DNA from: Microvelia longipes
Lineage: Eukaryota > Arthropoda > Insecta > Hemiptera > Veliidae
Direction: 5' to 3'
DNA length: 64,000 nt
Assembly (NCBI GenBank): GCA_018340805.1
Contig: JACMZG010000008.1
Span: forward strand, 57,369,918 to 57,433,917
Under the pieces are notes generated by a model. That model had not been told where the DNA came from. It saw only the letters and a list, made by a program, of their open reading frames with translations, and did not search any database. A program made the position numbers and the translations under genes. This document shows, one piece after another, positions 52,549-63,575 of this stretch; position 1 is the first letter of the stretch, and each line of letters begins with the position of its first letter.

Positions 52549-52754
52549 TATACATTTGACTAATGTCACAACAAAATACGTAAGGATAAGTACGAAAGTT
52601 CATAAGTACATCATCTACATCATTGCTTAACTTTGGACCTGATAATAAAACACCATTTAGACAAATATCACCATTTTTCGCGCTACCGTCAAAAACTATG
52701 CGTACTGGTGTAGTGGGCGAATTCGTGTTATAAACACAGAAATATGGTATATAG
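52549..52754 (-). pseudogene. BEL E reverse transcriptase, N-terminal part
   Basis: YFCVYNTNSPTTPVRIVFDG and GPKLSNDVDDVLMNFRTYPY lead to VFCCDISQMY, the first catalytic Asp motif, which is cut by the hAT insertion. The rest is at 37294-36803. To the right the chain is cut by the MITE at 52755 between two Tyr/Ile codons. Confidence 0.9.
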
Positions 52755-54460
52755 CAGCCCTTCCCAACCCTTGGGTCGCGAACGAAATTTTTTGGGTCGC
52801 CAAATTTTTCTATTATTAACAATCCAAAAAATTACCAAGATTTATGTAAAAAGATATAAGCAAATAACAGATTTGCTTAAACAGATATTATTTTTAGAAA
52901 TTGATAATACCTTAAACATGCGATAACAAAAGAAGCCGCGGCCAAAACATTTCTTAGAAGTCCTTTACCGGCAGAGGAACCCGCCTTTATCTAATTCTTG
53001 CTAACTTTGATGAATTGTTATACCTATGATAATACTGTGTTTAAAAGTTTCTTAATACTTCTTTTAAAGGTTCGGGTTATTAAAATTATAATGTTCAATT
53101 AAATGTGAATTTGGTTCTAATATACATCAACGTAGTTTAATTTCGCGTACAAGTTTTATAATTATAATTGTTTCACCAGTTTATTTATTTTAGCGATTTC
53201 CTTTGGATATAAAATTCGTTCATGGAATAGGCGTCATGGCGGAAGTCGAACCTCGGACCACGACACAAATCCGTTTCAGAGGTCCCTATTGACGAAAACA
53301 TACGTTTCGCGAGACTTTATATATGTATTTCTAGACACTTTCTTGTAAACACTCTATCTTTCGAACTGATTAATATTTTTTAATCAAACTTAGTACAAAA
53401 CTCAACCTTCGGGAGGACAGGTTTTAACCCTATTGAAAACCAGGTTTTTGTGACGTCATTAACCCGTTTGCTGAGTCAACGAAATTTTCAAAAATCGAGA
53501 AAATTCAGGGTTATTTTTTCACCGCAAAAAGGTCAATAGTTCATTTTTTGAGACGCTGAATCAACTTAAACCGGTCCGAAGTCGATACGACCACTCTAAG
53601 TGACCAAATAGTCGAAAAAATCATTGTAAATTGCAGAAAACCAAAATTTAGGTCAATAAAAAATTAATTTTGAGTAGGGTATCGTTTTCTCTGAATTTTT
53701 GGGCGCTGAATCAAATGAAACCGATCCGAAGTCAATAAGACCACTCTAAGTTACCAAAAAGTCGAAAAAACTCCAACAAATTATCGAAAACCGAATGATA
53801 ATTTTTTATATTTTTTTACATTATATAACTTTATAACTACAGAATAATTCTAGCGCGTTGGTCCGCATGTCTAGCGAATTTCATTTAGAATGCGTGTTTC
53901 CGTGCTTAAGTACCTGTTTCTTGCTTAAGGTTCCGGTTCATGCTTTAGAACCTAAACAGTTACTCAATTGTCAAGCACTGCTCGTAACTCATTTTGTCTC
54001 TCAAAGGAAATGCGCTAAAATCTTTAAGGATAACTGACTAAGCTTAAAGATAAGTAACTAAGCTTTAAATTAGTGCAAATAGTAGTGCGTACTTCTAATT
54101 TTAGAGGCATAGTTTTGTATAACCAACTGGATAATTATGTCCATTTCCTTTGAAAAATACAGACAAAATGAGTTACGAGCAGTGCTAATTTTTATATTTA
54201 ATTTAATTTTTTATATCTTATTGCTATAATATAATTATATAATATACTTCTTTTGAACCCTAATTAGTGTGTAGTTTTTAATTTAAGTAAAAAACCTCAT
54301 GAAAATTAGGATTCGACGATGTATGTAGGGTCATAACTAGTTCGCCAATAAATAAAAACGCCTGCAATTTTTAGGTTATGCAAAATAAATTCATTTGGGT
54401 CGCCAAACTTTAGAAAAGCAAATTATAGGGTCGCGTTACTGAAAAGGTTGGGAAACGCTG
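52755..54460. mobile_element. hAT-like MITE in BEL E
   Basis: The ends CAGCCCTTCCCAACCCTT and the inverse of CAGCGTTTCCCAACCTTT are imperfect inverted repeats of the common CAGxGxTTCCCAACC hAT type. The flanking 8-bp duplication GTATATAG is exact (52747-52754 and 54461-54468). The interior encodes nothing but has a two-copy repeat of about 100 bases (53555-53625 and 53700-53775, sharing GACCACTCTAAGT and GTCGAAAAAA). Confidence 0.9.
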
Positions 54461-54468
54461 GTATATAG

Positions 54469-55128
54469 TATCGACCTAGACTAAATACTTTTACCATACG
54501 GCCAAGTGCTTCATATTATTTAAGAAAATTAATGCAATCACTTTTTAACTTCGGGTGGCGGAAGCGGTTTTCCAAAGAATAAAATCGTTTTAAAGCGATT
54601 TTTTTGGACTACGGGAAATCAAGATTAGTCGAGTCACACGAAAAAGGTAATTTTAAGACATAGTGGCCCTTAGGGTTTATATAATGAGTCTCTAAAAAAA
54701 AGTTTTTCACATATATCATCGTTAGGATCAGATGGAGTGGGTAAAGCAATATTTTGTACCTCCCAGAAGCGCTAACTGATTTATTTAAATCTTTTTTACT
54801 TATAGTAGTATCAGATTGAGTGAGAAGCGATATTTGAGTATCAAATTTTACGTCCAAGAGCATATCGCCTACAACCACGTGACCAAAAAAACTTAATTGG
54901 AGGCGGACTATCGTAAGAAATAATCTTAGAAAACATATACACCCTAATAACATATCAACAAGGCGTGATATGTGCAACTCGGGATCAGTTAAATTCAAGT
55001 TCTTCACATATTTAACAATATTAAAAGTTAAATTATTGGCGGATACTCTACTTAAAATTTCATTAACTACTTACGCAGGCGTATTTAATAACGGAGGCTT
55101 ACATTGCGTGGGCCTAATAGCACAGCTC
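54469..55128 (-). pseudogene. BEL E protease end and pre-RT linker
   Basis: NLNLTDPELHISRLVDMLLG is the end of the protease region, FFGHVVVGD the linker, FLETHYINPKGHYVLKLPFS and RFYSLENRFRHPKLKSDCIN the pre-RT region, ending with YEALGRMVKVFSLGRYYI at the MITE. Frame changes occur near 54720 and 54610. The active-site DSG and the Gag knuckles are absent, so a deletion joins gag to this part near 55060. Confidence 0.85.
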
Positions 55129-55590
55129 ACTATACCACTACTAGTACCAGTTTTTGAGCGTCACATAAACGGGGGTGTTTAATTATGAGACTCGTGAACA
55201 AATCCCTATAACGCGGCCAATCAAGTATATCACCACTAAACTTTGCCATTTCTAAAGGCGGTAGATTAGAAATAAACTTTTGAGGGTTAGATCCAAACAA
55301 ATCGATTTCAGGTTTTGGTGGTTTATCTTTCATGGTTGTAGCCAATATTTTATCGGCATAAGCCATTACGTGGCCATACAGTTCATCAAAGGCGGCGTAA
55401 TTAGGTATAGAATTAGGGTCGATTTCTAACTCAACTTCAAGGACGTTCTCAAAAATACTTATGTTATTTTTTAATTTATCATCTCCTTTTTCAAGAGTAG
55501 GTATCATATCATACAATACTTAAACGCGGCTGTAATAACTTTCCTTCTTCGCTTGTAAACGCTTAAGTTTACTTTCAGGCTTCAACATTT
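55129..55590 (-). pseudogene. BEL E Gag fragment (DUF1759-like)
   Basis: Frame 55516-55130: YDMIPTLEKGDDKLKNNIS, FDELYGHVMAYADKILATT and LPPLEMAKFSGDILDWPRYR, the conserved DUF1759 start. Upstream codons (LKPESKLKRLQAKKESYYSR) belong to the same Gag N-end, with a stop near 55520. It is truncated after DAQKLVLVV, so the knuckle region is gone. Confidence 0.88.
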
Positions 55591-55775
55591 TTGAAAGGCT
55601 CTATTAACACCAAATTGGAAATTAATTGAAAATCGCGGATTAATTAAAATTTAATTAAACAATAATGCAAATTATTGTAATATAAACAAAGCAAAATGAT
55701 GAATGACTGGAAGGCGTGTTTATAAATACAGCTGGTCAGAGTGACAGATAAAATCAAAACAAAGAGGTATATATC

Positions 55776-56308
55776 CTTAGAATAATACTATATATAGAAG
55801 GAGCACAGGACCGTAAACACAATGTAATTCCACTGATAACACGAAAGGCGGTTGACTGGTGCAACTAAGTAATGCTGCCAACCTGACAACAAAACATTAT
55901 TTTAAATATTTGTCATAAATATCTATTAATGAAGAAAGACCGTAAAGAACAAATATAATAACTTAAAACACCTGCTGAATATTTAATAAAACTGGTCTTA
56001 GATGGCAAAAGGGTGGCGGAATACAAGAATCTACATTTAGTTGACGAGGACTACTTATTATATATAATTTTAATAAATACGTTAAACTACAATCTAAAAT
56101 GCTTTAAATATTGTAATGCACCGATATTTATATCAGTATTTTATGAATAATCAATCATTAATTAATAATAGAACATAATAATTCAGCAACCGGAATTTTT
56201 TTTTAGAAAACTGTATATTGTTAGGGTGGCAGCATTACTTAGTTGCACCAGTCAACCGGCTTTCGTGTTGATCAGTAGTGCTCCTTCTATATAAAGTATT
56301 ATTCTAAG
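55776..56308. repeat. Inverted repeat (about 90-110 bp arms)
   Basis: Left arm 55776-55889 and right arm 56217-56308 are inverted copies sharing TATAGAAGGAGCAC, AACACGAAAG and GGTTGACTGGTGCAACTAAG. The left arm has about 25 extra bases after GGAGCAC. The loop (about 327 bp) is AT-rich and non-coding. It lies where the 5' LTR of BEL E is expected. Confidence 0.85.
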
Positions 56309-57177
56309 TATATATCAAATATCAACAAAGGGATTACGCGGCTAACAAGATAAGGAAATTTAAATCTAAATTTCGCACAACAAAAAATGTATAAAGGCAA
56401 CACTGACATTAGATCGGTAGTTTCAGCGGGAAACGACACCACGTCACTTGCCCCTTCCACAGTACCAAACCAACAATGAATAATACCAGGCGATCTAAGG
56501 ATATTTGTCATAAATTAAATTACAAATAATAGACTCATCAAAATCAACTGATGAAAAGAAAATAATTATAAAATAGAAATAAACAAAAATATAATAGCGG
56601 GATTGACAATGATATAAAATATAAGAAATTGGAGTGAAATTTATGAAATAATTAACATAAAATTTGCAAATACGACGTATAAAGATGGCTGACATACAGA
56701 ACTCCAAACGTCGTGACACTACCGAAACCAAAGACAAAATCAAAAATCCTGCTCGATATTGGACCAAAACTTATGGTGGGTTTTTTTACAGGTATATTTT
56801 TAGAATTTAAAACACACATTCAACATGTAGGATGCAAAAAGAGGACTGTATAAGCGGAAATAACATGAATATAGCACTAACCTGGTTTATTGGTGATAAA
56901 TGGTTTGGGTTCCAATATTTATGGAGTGTGTTACCAAAATTTCTGACGTGCGTCGAGGCGGCGTTACATCTCGTATCGTATATAACGGAAATTACGGTTT
57001 GCACAGCGGTAAGTCTTAAAATAAGCGGATTAACGGCGGTTACAGCGGAACTTTACACCAGAGCGTACGGCGGACAAATACACATCTCGTCAGCTAGGAG
57101 CGCTAGGCGTCGGTTTTTAAAGTTACGCGCGAAAACCGCTAGAATGCGAGGGTATTCAATTTTTAAATAAAAACATC
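56309..57177. other. No supported gene
   Basis: The plus frame 56832-57170 (112 codons) is open and its second half is less AT-rich and Arg/Ala-rich (ISSARSARRRFLKLRAK), but it resembles no family I know and may be chance. The remainder is AT-rich. Confidence 0.35.
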
Positions 57178-57360
57178 ATCACCTGGTAAGCATACTGTCC
57201 CAGATAGACAGGACAAAAATGGCTCCTCTTAGCTTAGCAGGTCCAAAAAAAACTAAAGTGAAAGAACCTTAAAATGGCTTCTTATGGTCATTCTAGTTGG
57301 CATTCTAAAACGATTGGAACTGACATAAAATGCTGATTGGCTTTCATAGCACTAATTAGT
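57178..57360 (+). repeat. Diverged copy of part of block P
   Basis: CACCTGGTAAGCATACTGTC, GACAGGACAAAAATGGCT, TTATGGTCATTCTA and CATTCTAAAACGATTGG match 38567-38705 of block P in order, with many changes. It shows that P belongs to a dispersed family and is not unique to the hAT insertion. Confidence 0.65.
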
Positions 57361-58705
57361 CTTTATTTTACTCCATTGAAAAATAATAAGCCTATGATAA
57401 AATAGAAAGTATAACAGAGGAAAACAAAACTATTTTAGATAGACTTTTATTACTCAACTTCTAATTAGTTGCAAAGTGAAGCATTGAAGTTGCAGAAATA
57501 TTAAGCTAAAGCTAACTATGCTTTTTGTAGGTTTAGGTCACAAAGTAAATGTCCACGTATTATCTTGACCTTATGTTAAGACTACGTAAGCGTAATTTAT
57601 TCTATATTTACCAATAAAGCTTAAAAATACTTTTAGTCTGCAACAAGACCTTTATTTGAGATATTCAAGCTAAGATGGTGAACCTAGGTTTTTCTTTAAA
57701 ATCAGTGTTATGAGAATGGAAGGCTAGTTCCATGTTATGCAGCTTGTTCAAATACCGCGGTCTCAACTTACTGAGATAAAAGAGAGAGTGTGAATGTCAC
57801 TGACACTAATAAATCATCTATACAATTGTGAATGCAGATGGGTGTTAAGAGTTATAATTGAATGAAAGAAACAAAAGATAAATATAATTAAAATTAAAAT
57901 AAGCATTTCTCCAAAACAACCAGTATGACTGGTTGTTTATAAAAACAATATTTTTATAAATATAAAGTAACATTTACAAATGTATTAGGTTGTATAACCG
58001 GTCTCCCGTTAATAAAGATCATAAAAGATAAACTGACTGACCTAAACTATATTAATTAACTTAAGGTACCTGGTTATGGCCATATACCCATTTGATGAAA
58101 TGGTGAACGGTGTGTAGCGGTGAGAGTATGAGCTCAATAATAATTAGGTAAGCAATCCTTACTGTATAACAGCACAAGATAAATCAGGTAATTGTAGAGT
58201 AACCAAAAACACTTTAGCACTAAGTTTTACTAAGTACTAATATTCATCGACGCGCTTCGCGGGACCCTACAAATGAGCGGAACAGTGCGTCTTCAGAACA
58301 ACTATAGCACAGAGTTAGCAAAACAACACTTCACTGACAACAGTCCACAGTTATGCCAAACGAACCATCTTACATAAGTGACACTCAGGTGGACCGTAAC
58401 CGGCGCGGTAATAAAGTCGGTTATGATGCTATATATTGGCAGTTATAAGTGAAGGTGAGAGAGTCAAGGGTCTAAGCTACTCGAAGTATCTCCCAAAACC
58501 AACTGACTTATCTTGGAGGGAGGGAAGGCAGAGGCAGAAGGCACACAAAAGAAATGGACGGCCATGCTGGACCTAGCTAATTAGATTATCCCTTACCCTG
58601 AGTAAAGTACTCACTAAGAGGCCAAGCAATTGAAAATCAAGGATTATATAACTTTAAAAAATATGAGTTGCACGAACATCCGCAAAACTATAGAAAAATA
58701 AATTT
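57361..58705. other. No gene recognised
   Basis: AT-rich DNA. A TTCG hairpin, CGCGCTTCGCGGG, lies near 58253. This is where the 3' LTR of BEL G should lie, but no repeat partner is in the window. Confidence 0.4.
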
Positions 58706-59880
58706 TAAATAGATAGATTAGGAGTAGGATCAGGATCAGTGATATTATGTAAAGGAACTAACTGGGAAACAGGTCTCTTGAAGGAAGATCCTCAAGTACG
58801 GAGAGTCACAACACGGATGATACCATCCCTACCTGGATGTACCTTTTCAATCCTTGCTGTAGGCCACAGGCAAGGTTCTTCAATGGAATCCATTAGTACT
58901 ACCAAGTCTATTGGTTCTAAATTCCGTTGATCCTTCAGCCTTTTGTTTCGTCGTCGAAGGTGCTGCAGGTATTCACTCCGCCAACGCTTCCAGTAATGCT
59001 GAACACGAAATTTGACAATTTCAGCTCTTGAGAATCTATTTTCCCGTATATCTGAGAGAGAAGGCTCAGGAAGAGCCGTAGGCAATCTGCCATCGATTAG
59101 ATGACCAGGAGTAAGGCAAGAATAGCAATCGGGATCAGTGTATTGAGGACAGAGGGGTCTGGAGTTAAGTATTGCCTCTATCTGGCAAAAACAAGTGGAT
59201 AATTCCTCAAAGGTCATTGGAGTATTACCCATAACCTTTTTATGTCTTATATCTTTTTATGTCTTATATGTTTATTTTATGATCAGTCTTAATTGATCTC
59301 TCCCAAAGACCACCAAAGTGAGGTGCTTTAGGAGGATTAGACGTCCATTTGATGCTTTGGTTTGAAGCATATTTTTGTAAATGGTCTTGGACTTCTGGAC
59401 GACGTAGCCATCGAATTAAGGTTTTCAGATGATTAGCAGCCCCTATAAAATTGCTTCCACAATCAGAATAAATATGACTAGGTCTGCCTCTTCTAGCGAT
59501 GAATCTGTCAAGAGCAGCAAGAAAAGCTTTAGTCGAACAATCCGAAACTATTTCAAGATGGACCGCCTTTGAGGCCATACAGATAAAAATGCATAAATAT
59601 GCTTTACCTAAAGCTACCTTTTTTTCTTAATGACTCACGAATCAAAAACAGCAACAGCACTCGTATGAAAAAACATTCTATGGAAGTTGTTATCAACTGA
59701 TAAAGTCGTGAAGTGAGATCTCGGTAATATGATAGGGTGCTTAGTATCTGAAGACTGGTGAGAGTGACAAGGTCTGCCGCCCACCCTAAGAAGACCAGCA
59801 TCATCAGCAAAGGGTATGAGATTTGCAAGAGATTTAGGCACTAGCAAATTTTTTTTAGAGAGAAACATATCTGGCACTCT
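58706..59880 (-). pseudogene. BEL/Pao fragment G: integrase
   Basis: Minus-strand integrase in pieces. Near 59760-59860 the start reads LANLIPFADDAGLLRVGGR. Then MASKAVHLEIVSDCSTKAFL and RGRPSHIYSDCGSNFIGAA (Asp), PPKAPHFGGLWERSIK (Glu), RVQHYWKRWRSEYLQHLRRR, ARIEKVHPGRDGIIRVVTLR and RPVSQLVPLHN at the end. The HHCC part and first Asp are lost or garbled between 59580 and 59700. Gag, protease and RT are absent. It differs clearly from BEL B and E. Confidence 0.88.
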
Positions 59881-59934
59881 GCTGAATCCATTTAATACAT
59901 GTAAAGAGACTTAAAAGAAGTGAGGTCCTAAACT

Positions 59935-60215
59935 CTTTGGAAAGCATTTAGCCTTGCGGAGTGAAGTCAAATATGTGGGAGTGACTTTGGATCCTAAATT
60001 AAGTTGGAAAATACATGTTGAAAAATAGTCCATAAAGCGACCTCAATAATGTGGCAATTAAGGAGAATAGTAAGTAAGACGTGGGGGCTTTCGCCAAAAT
60101 TGATGAGATGGATCTACACAGCTTTTGTCCGGCCAAAGATCCAATTCGAAGCAATTTTCTGGTGGCCCTCTGTAGACAAACATTACATAAAGAAAAATTA
60201 GGAAAAGTTCATAGA
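59935..60215 (+). pseudogene. Non-LTR reverse transcriptase fragment
   Basis: SEVKYVGVTLDPKLSWKIHV, then MWQLRRIVSKTWGLSPKLMR and WIYTAFVRPKIQFEAIFWWP are the post-palm region of a Jockey/R1-type LINE ORF2. A stop after HVEK and another after IKKN show decay. Only this about 280-bp piece is left, in the opposite orientation to BEL G. Confidence 0.85.
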
Positions 60216-60867
60216 TTGACATCATTGGGCATTGTTAGCTGTGTTTAACTATTGTAATAATAATAAAATCCTTTCTATTAATATTAACGTTTATTTAATT
60301 TGCTAAATGGAATACTTTATTAAGTAAATTAACATCGAGAACAGTACCAGCATGGCTGGGGACAACATCTGACGATCTCTCGATCCCAGTGTTGCCAACT
60401 TACATTTACTACATAATAATTAGATCTCAACATAGATCTGTATGTAACATCTCCTTTCTTCAAAGTTTAAAAAAACAATACATTATACTTATCAAATTTA
60501 TAAATTTTCCTGCAAGATTTAAAAACAAAAAAAATACTTTTGTTTTTTTTTTTCATTTCTTAAAAGTAAAACTCTATAGTAAGACAAAATTAAAAAAAAC
60601 TGAAAAAACTAAAACTCGGTTAAGTGATATTAAACTTAGAATTATGAAATTAAAAAAATAAAAGCAATAAATTCCTTTGAGACTGCATATTATTTAAAAA
60701 AACACAAAGTGAAAGTAAAAGAAATACATTATTAATGATCAGAGTAAGTATAAAAACAAAAAAAATTATAAATTCTTACTTATAAGAAAGTTCTTCGAAA
60801 ATAAGACAAATTAAAAAAAAATTATGAACTTAAAAATTAAAATTATTATTTATTTAATTATTAATTA
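60216..60867. other. AT-rich, no gene
   Basis: Long A and T runs. The open frame 60389-60661 is Lys/Ile/Phe-rich with no motif and looks like chance in AT-rich sequence. The 3' LTR of Gypsy H would be expected about here but was not identified. Confidence 0.5.
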
Positions 60868-61254
60868 TTATTTATTATTTTTAGTTTGATTATCAATTTT
60901 TTTTTCAATACAAAAGGTTAATTTCTGAGGAGGTTCGACCCGCCTACCTGACCTGGTGACTACACCTGTTGGTGTTGATATAGTATCTGGGGCCAAACTA
61001 CCTGAACTTGTGTCAATATGATTATTTATACTTGGTGAAGGTAGCATCACCCTAGCCTTAACACCATTTGAATTCTCATTAGAATTATCAGTAGAACTAG
61101 AACTGGCTTGATCTGACAATAAATGTTTTTTATTTCTTCTATACCTTACCCCTTGCATGTTTTCTACAATATATGACCTAGGGACTCCTTCCACTTTAGA
61201 ACATATTTTTCCTTTTTCCCACTTTTCAGAAGGATTTTTTTTAAAACAATACAT
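60868..61254 (-). CDS. Gypsy H pol C-terminal tail
   Basis: 128 codons: NPSEKWEKGKICSKVEGVPR and SYIVENMQGVRYRRNKKHLL resemble the small beta-barrel after the integrase of K02A2.6-like elements, and VVTRSGRRVEPPQKL is the usual terminal motif. It overlaps the end of the integrase frame and is shifted relative to it by an indel in the T run near 61245. Confidence 0.8.
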   Translation of the reverse strand: MYCFKKNPSEKWEKGKICSKVEGVPRSYIVENMQGVRYRRNKKHLLSDQASSSSTDNSNENSNGVKARVMLPSPSINNHIDTSSGSLAPDTISTPTGVVTRSGRRVEPPQKLTFCIEKKIDNQTKNNK

Positions 61255-61928
61255 CTGGACCTGCTGTCAAGTGAGGTAATTCGTTTTTACATTTAAAATA
61301 TTTGTTTTGTTGACTTTGACTCATAAGTATTCCTTTTTTTACTTGACTAGGTGGAATTACCTTAGGTTTTAAATATTTTTTAGAAACAGGCAAATTTATT
61401 CTTAAATATCTACCCATTAAAAGATTTGCTTGGGAAGGAATGTTGTCTTTGGCAGTAGCCCGATAATGTAATAATCCTAGATAAGGATCTGAATGTAAAT
61501 CTTTACTCTTTTTTAAAATAGATTTTACTATCTTGACGGCACTCTCAACCTGTCCATTAGACTGAGAATGGTATGGAGTGGTTGTTATGTGCTCAATGTC
61601 CCATGTTTGAAGAAAATTTGAGAACTGAACAGAATTATATGGCGGTCCATTGTCACTTATTAAAGAAAGTGGTGCACCATGCCTTGCAAAAATTGACTTA
61701 AGTTTTAATATGACTTCAGAAGCATTATAAGAATTTATAAGAAGAGAGACATTTCTATGTATTTTGAATAATAATCTACCACTACTAAATAATTAGAGTT
61801 CTCAAAATGACATATATCTACTCCTATTCTTTCCCAAGGTAAACTACAGGGTGGATAAGACATTAAGGGTTCATTTGAATTGTTAGGTCTATGTTACAAA
61901 CATGTATGACATTGCTCAACTAAATTTA
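61241..61928 (-). pseudogene. Gypsy H integrase core
   Basis: From about 61745 to 61241 one frame is open without an ATG near its start: SEVILKLKSIFARHGAPLSL, ISDNGPPYNSVQFSNFL (second Asp), YHSQSNGQVESAVKIVKS (Glu) and YRATAKDNIPSQANLLMGR. The first Asp (VVVDYYSKYIEM, near 61780) is in another frame, separated by an indel near 61748. The piece 61800-61928 is more damaged. The triad residues are all present. Confidence 0.85.
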
Positions 61929-62669
61929 TTATATCATTTGATATATTGGGCCAATATATAAACCTCTGGCTAATCTTTTAGTTTTTTCTACTCCCAAGTG
62001 ACCAGCATGCAATCTTTTGAGCATATCTGTCCTCAGTTCTTTAGGAATAATAATAGTAGAACCTTTAAATAAAAGTCCTTCTATTTCATGAACATCAGCC
62101 TGAAAATTCCAAAAAGGACGAGCAAGTTGTTCTACCTTATTTTTAGAACTTGGCCAACCATCCTTATAATATTTTAATAAAGTTTGACACATTGCATCTT
62201 GACTTGTAGCTTCCACTAATATTTTTTTCTGTGGCTCTGACACAGACAGTGTAGATGCAACCAATTTAACTTGTAGAACCATTTCTGTTTCTATGGGACT
62301 AGTCTGTTGTTCAGGTAATGGAGCTCTGGACAGTAAATCTGCTATGTATAACTCCTTCCCAGGCACATAAATAACTTCTATATCATAACATGACAGAGCT
62401 AACATAAGTCTTTGTAATCTAGCAGGTACCCCTGATAAAGATTTTTTAAATGAACTAACTAAGGGTTTATGGTCAGTTTGGACCACTACTTTATAACCAA
62501 AGATGTACTGGTGAAATTTTATACACCCAAGATGAATGGCTGCAAGCTCTTTTTCTATTTGAGCCCATCTTTTTTGACTATCTGTAAAACTTTTTGAAGC
62601 AAACACAACAGGTCGATTATTTTGTAATAAGACAGCCCCCACTGCAAACTGTGACGAGTCGACTGACAA
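61929..62669 (-). CDS. pol: Gypsy H RNase H and integrase zinc-binding start
   Basis: 246 codons: SVDSSQFAVGAVLLQNNRPV (Asp), WAQIEKELAAIHLG (Glu), VVQTDHKPLVSSFKKSL (Asp) and VPGKELYIADLLSRAPLP end the RNase H. After a linker, LRTDMLKRLHAGHLGVEKTK starts the HHCC module. The Cys pair lies in the next broken piece, where CHTC-like codons are readable near 61900. Confidence 0.92.
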   Translation of the reverse strand: MSVDSSQFAVGAVLLQNNRPVVFASKSFTDSQKRWAQIEKELAAIHLGCIKFHQYIFGYKVVVQTDHKPLVSSFKKSLSGVPARLQRLMLALSCYDIEVIYVPGKELYIADLLSRAPLPEQQTSPIETEMVLQVKLVASTLSVSEPQKKILVEATSQDAMCQTLLKYYKDGWPSSKNKVEQLARPFWNFQADVHEIEGLLFKGSTIIIPKELRTDMLKRLHAGHLGVEKTKRLARGLYIGPIYQMI

Positions 62670-63575
62670 AACTATATTTTCATTTGGGTTAAAATGAGCT
62701 AAACAAGGAGCTGAACAAACTAATTTTTTTTAAATTTATTAAAAGCCTGATCATGATTTGAGTCCCAGATCCATGACGCATTTTTACGTGTAAGAGACCT
62801 CAAAAGTTCAGTCTCTTTTGAAAGAAAGATCTTTAATATAAGCACCTAAATAGGTTATCATTCCTAAAAATCTAAGAACCTCTTTGGAACTAGTAGGAGT
62901 AGGCATATTGGTTATTGCCTCGACTTTTGATGGATCGGGTCTCATACCATTTTTATCAAATATATGTCCAACAAACGTGACTTCTTGCACCAAAAATGAA
63001 CACTTGGCTTTATTAAATTTTAAATTGACACTACGAGCTCTCTCTAAAACTTTTAAGAGTCTCTCTAGATGCTCCTTTTCATCTTTACCATAGACTAGGA
63101 TATCATCACTAAAAACTAAAACCCCTGGAATATCTTGAAATATCTCTTTAATTATTCGAGAAAAAATCTCTGGGGCACAGGAAACGCCATATGGTAACCT
63201 GAGGAATTGATATCTTCCAAAGGGTGTTTGGAAAGTACACAAATCAGAACTATCTTGATCAAGAGGCAACATCCAAAACCCAGAATAGGCATTAAGATTA
63301 GAAAAATACTTTACCCCTTGTAGCTTGACCCTAAGCTCATCTAAGGTTGTTAAAGGGTAATATGACCGTTTAATTGATTTATTTATATTTCTGGCATCCA
63401 TACAAACTCGTAGGGATCCATTTGGTTTTTGCACACATACTAAGGAACTCATCCACGGTGTATGTTTATCTATTTTTTGTATTACTTTTAATTTCACCAT
63501 CCGTTCTAGTTCATTCTTGACTTTTTTAAACAGAGCAAATGGTACTCGTCGAGGGTGATCTACTATAGGCTCCAT
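62670..63575 (-). CDS. pol: Gypsy H reverse transcriptase
   Basis: The open frame 63575-62808 holds the palm and fingers: VQKPNGSLRVCMDARNINKS, YFSNLNAYSGFWMLPLDQDS (Asn where LDLxxxF or LDASSGF would have Asp; the first catalytic Asp seems replaced by Asn), FGRYQFLRLPYGVSCAPEIF and VFSDDILVYGKDE, where FSDD stands in place of YxDD. The thumb NMPTPTSSKEVLRFLGMITY follows. The frame breaks at LSFKRD, and 62807-62670 continues out of frame into the RNase H. The enzyme is probably inactive because of the Asn. Confidence 0.88.

Larger units (their letters stand above)
34614..55600 (-). mobile_element. BEL/Pao retrotransposon E, decayed, with nested insertions
   Basis: Minus-strand pieces in the right order: gag (about 55590-55130), protease end and pre-RT linker (55128-54469), RT start (52754-52549), RT end (37294-36803), RNase H (36395 down to about 35700) and integrase (35006-34614). 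It is interrupted by a hAT-like MITE, a 15-kb hAT and a mariner-like MITE, and each gap closes on matching codons. Gag knuckles and the protease active site are deleted and the integrase end is missing. TTTGGTGTTAATAGAGCC lies just before the gag start and may be the primer-site region. LTRs were not located. Confidence 0.85.

Noticed and set aside
56832..57170. 112-codon plus-strand ORF as a host gene
   Set aside because: No motif, no splice context and no related sequence known to me; kept only as a note in the non-coding entry.
60389..60661. Lys-rich plus-strand ORF
   Set aside because: Composed of A/T-rich codons (Lys, Ile, Phe) in strongly AT-rich DNA without motifs.
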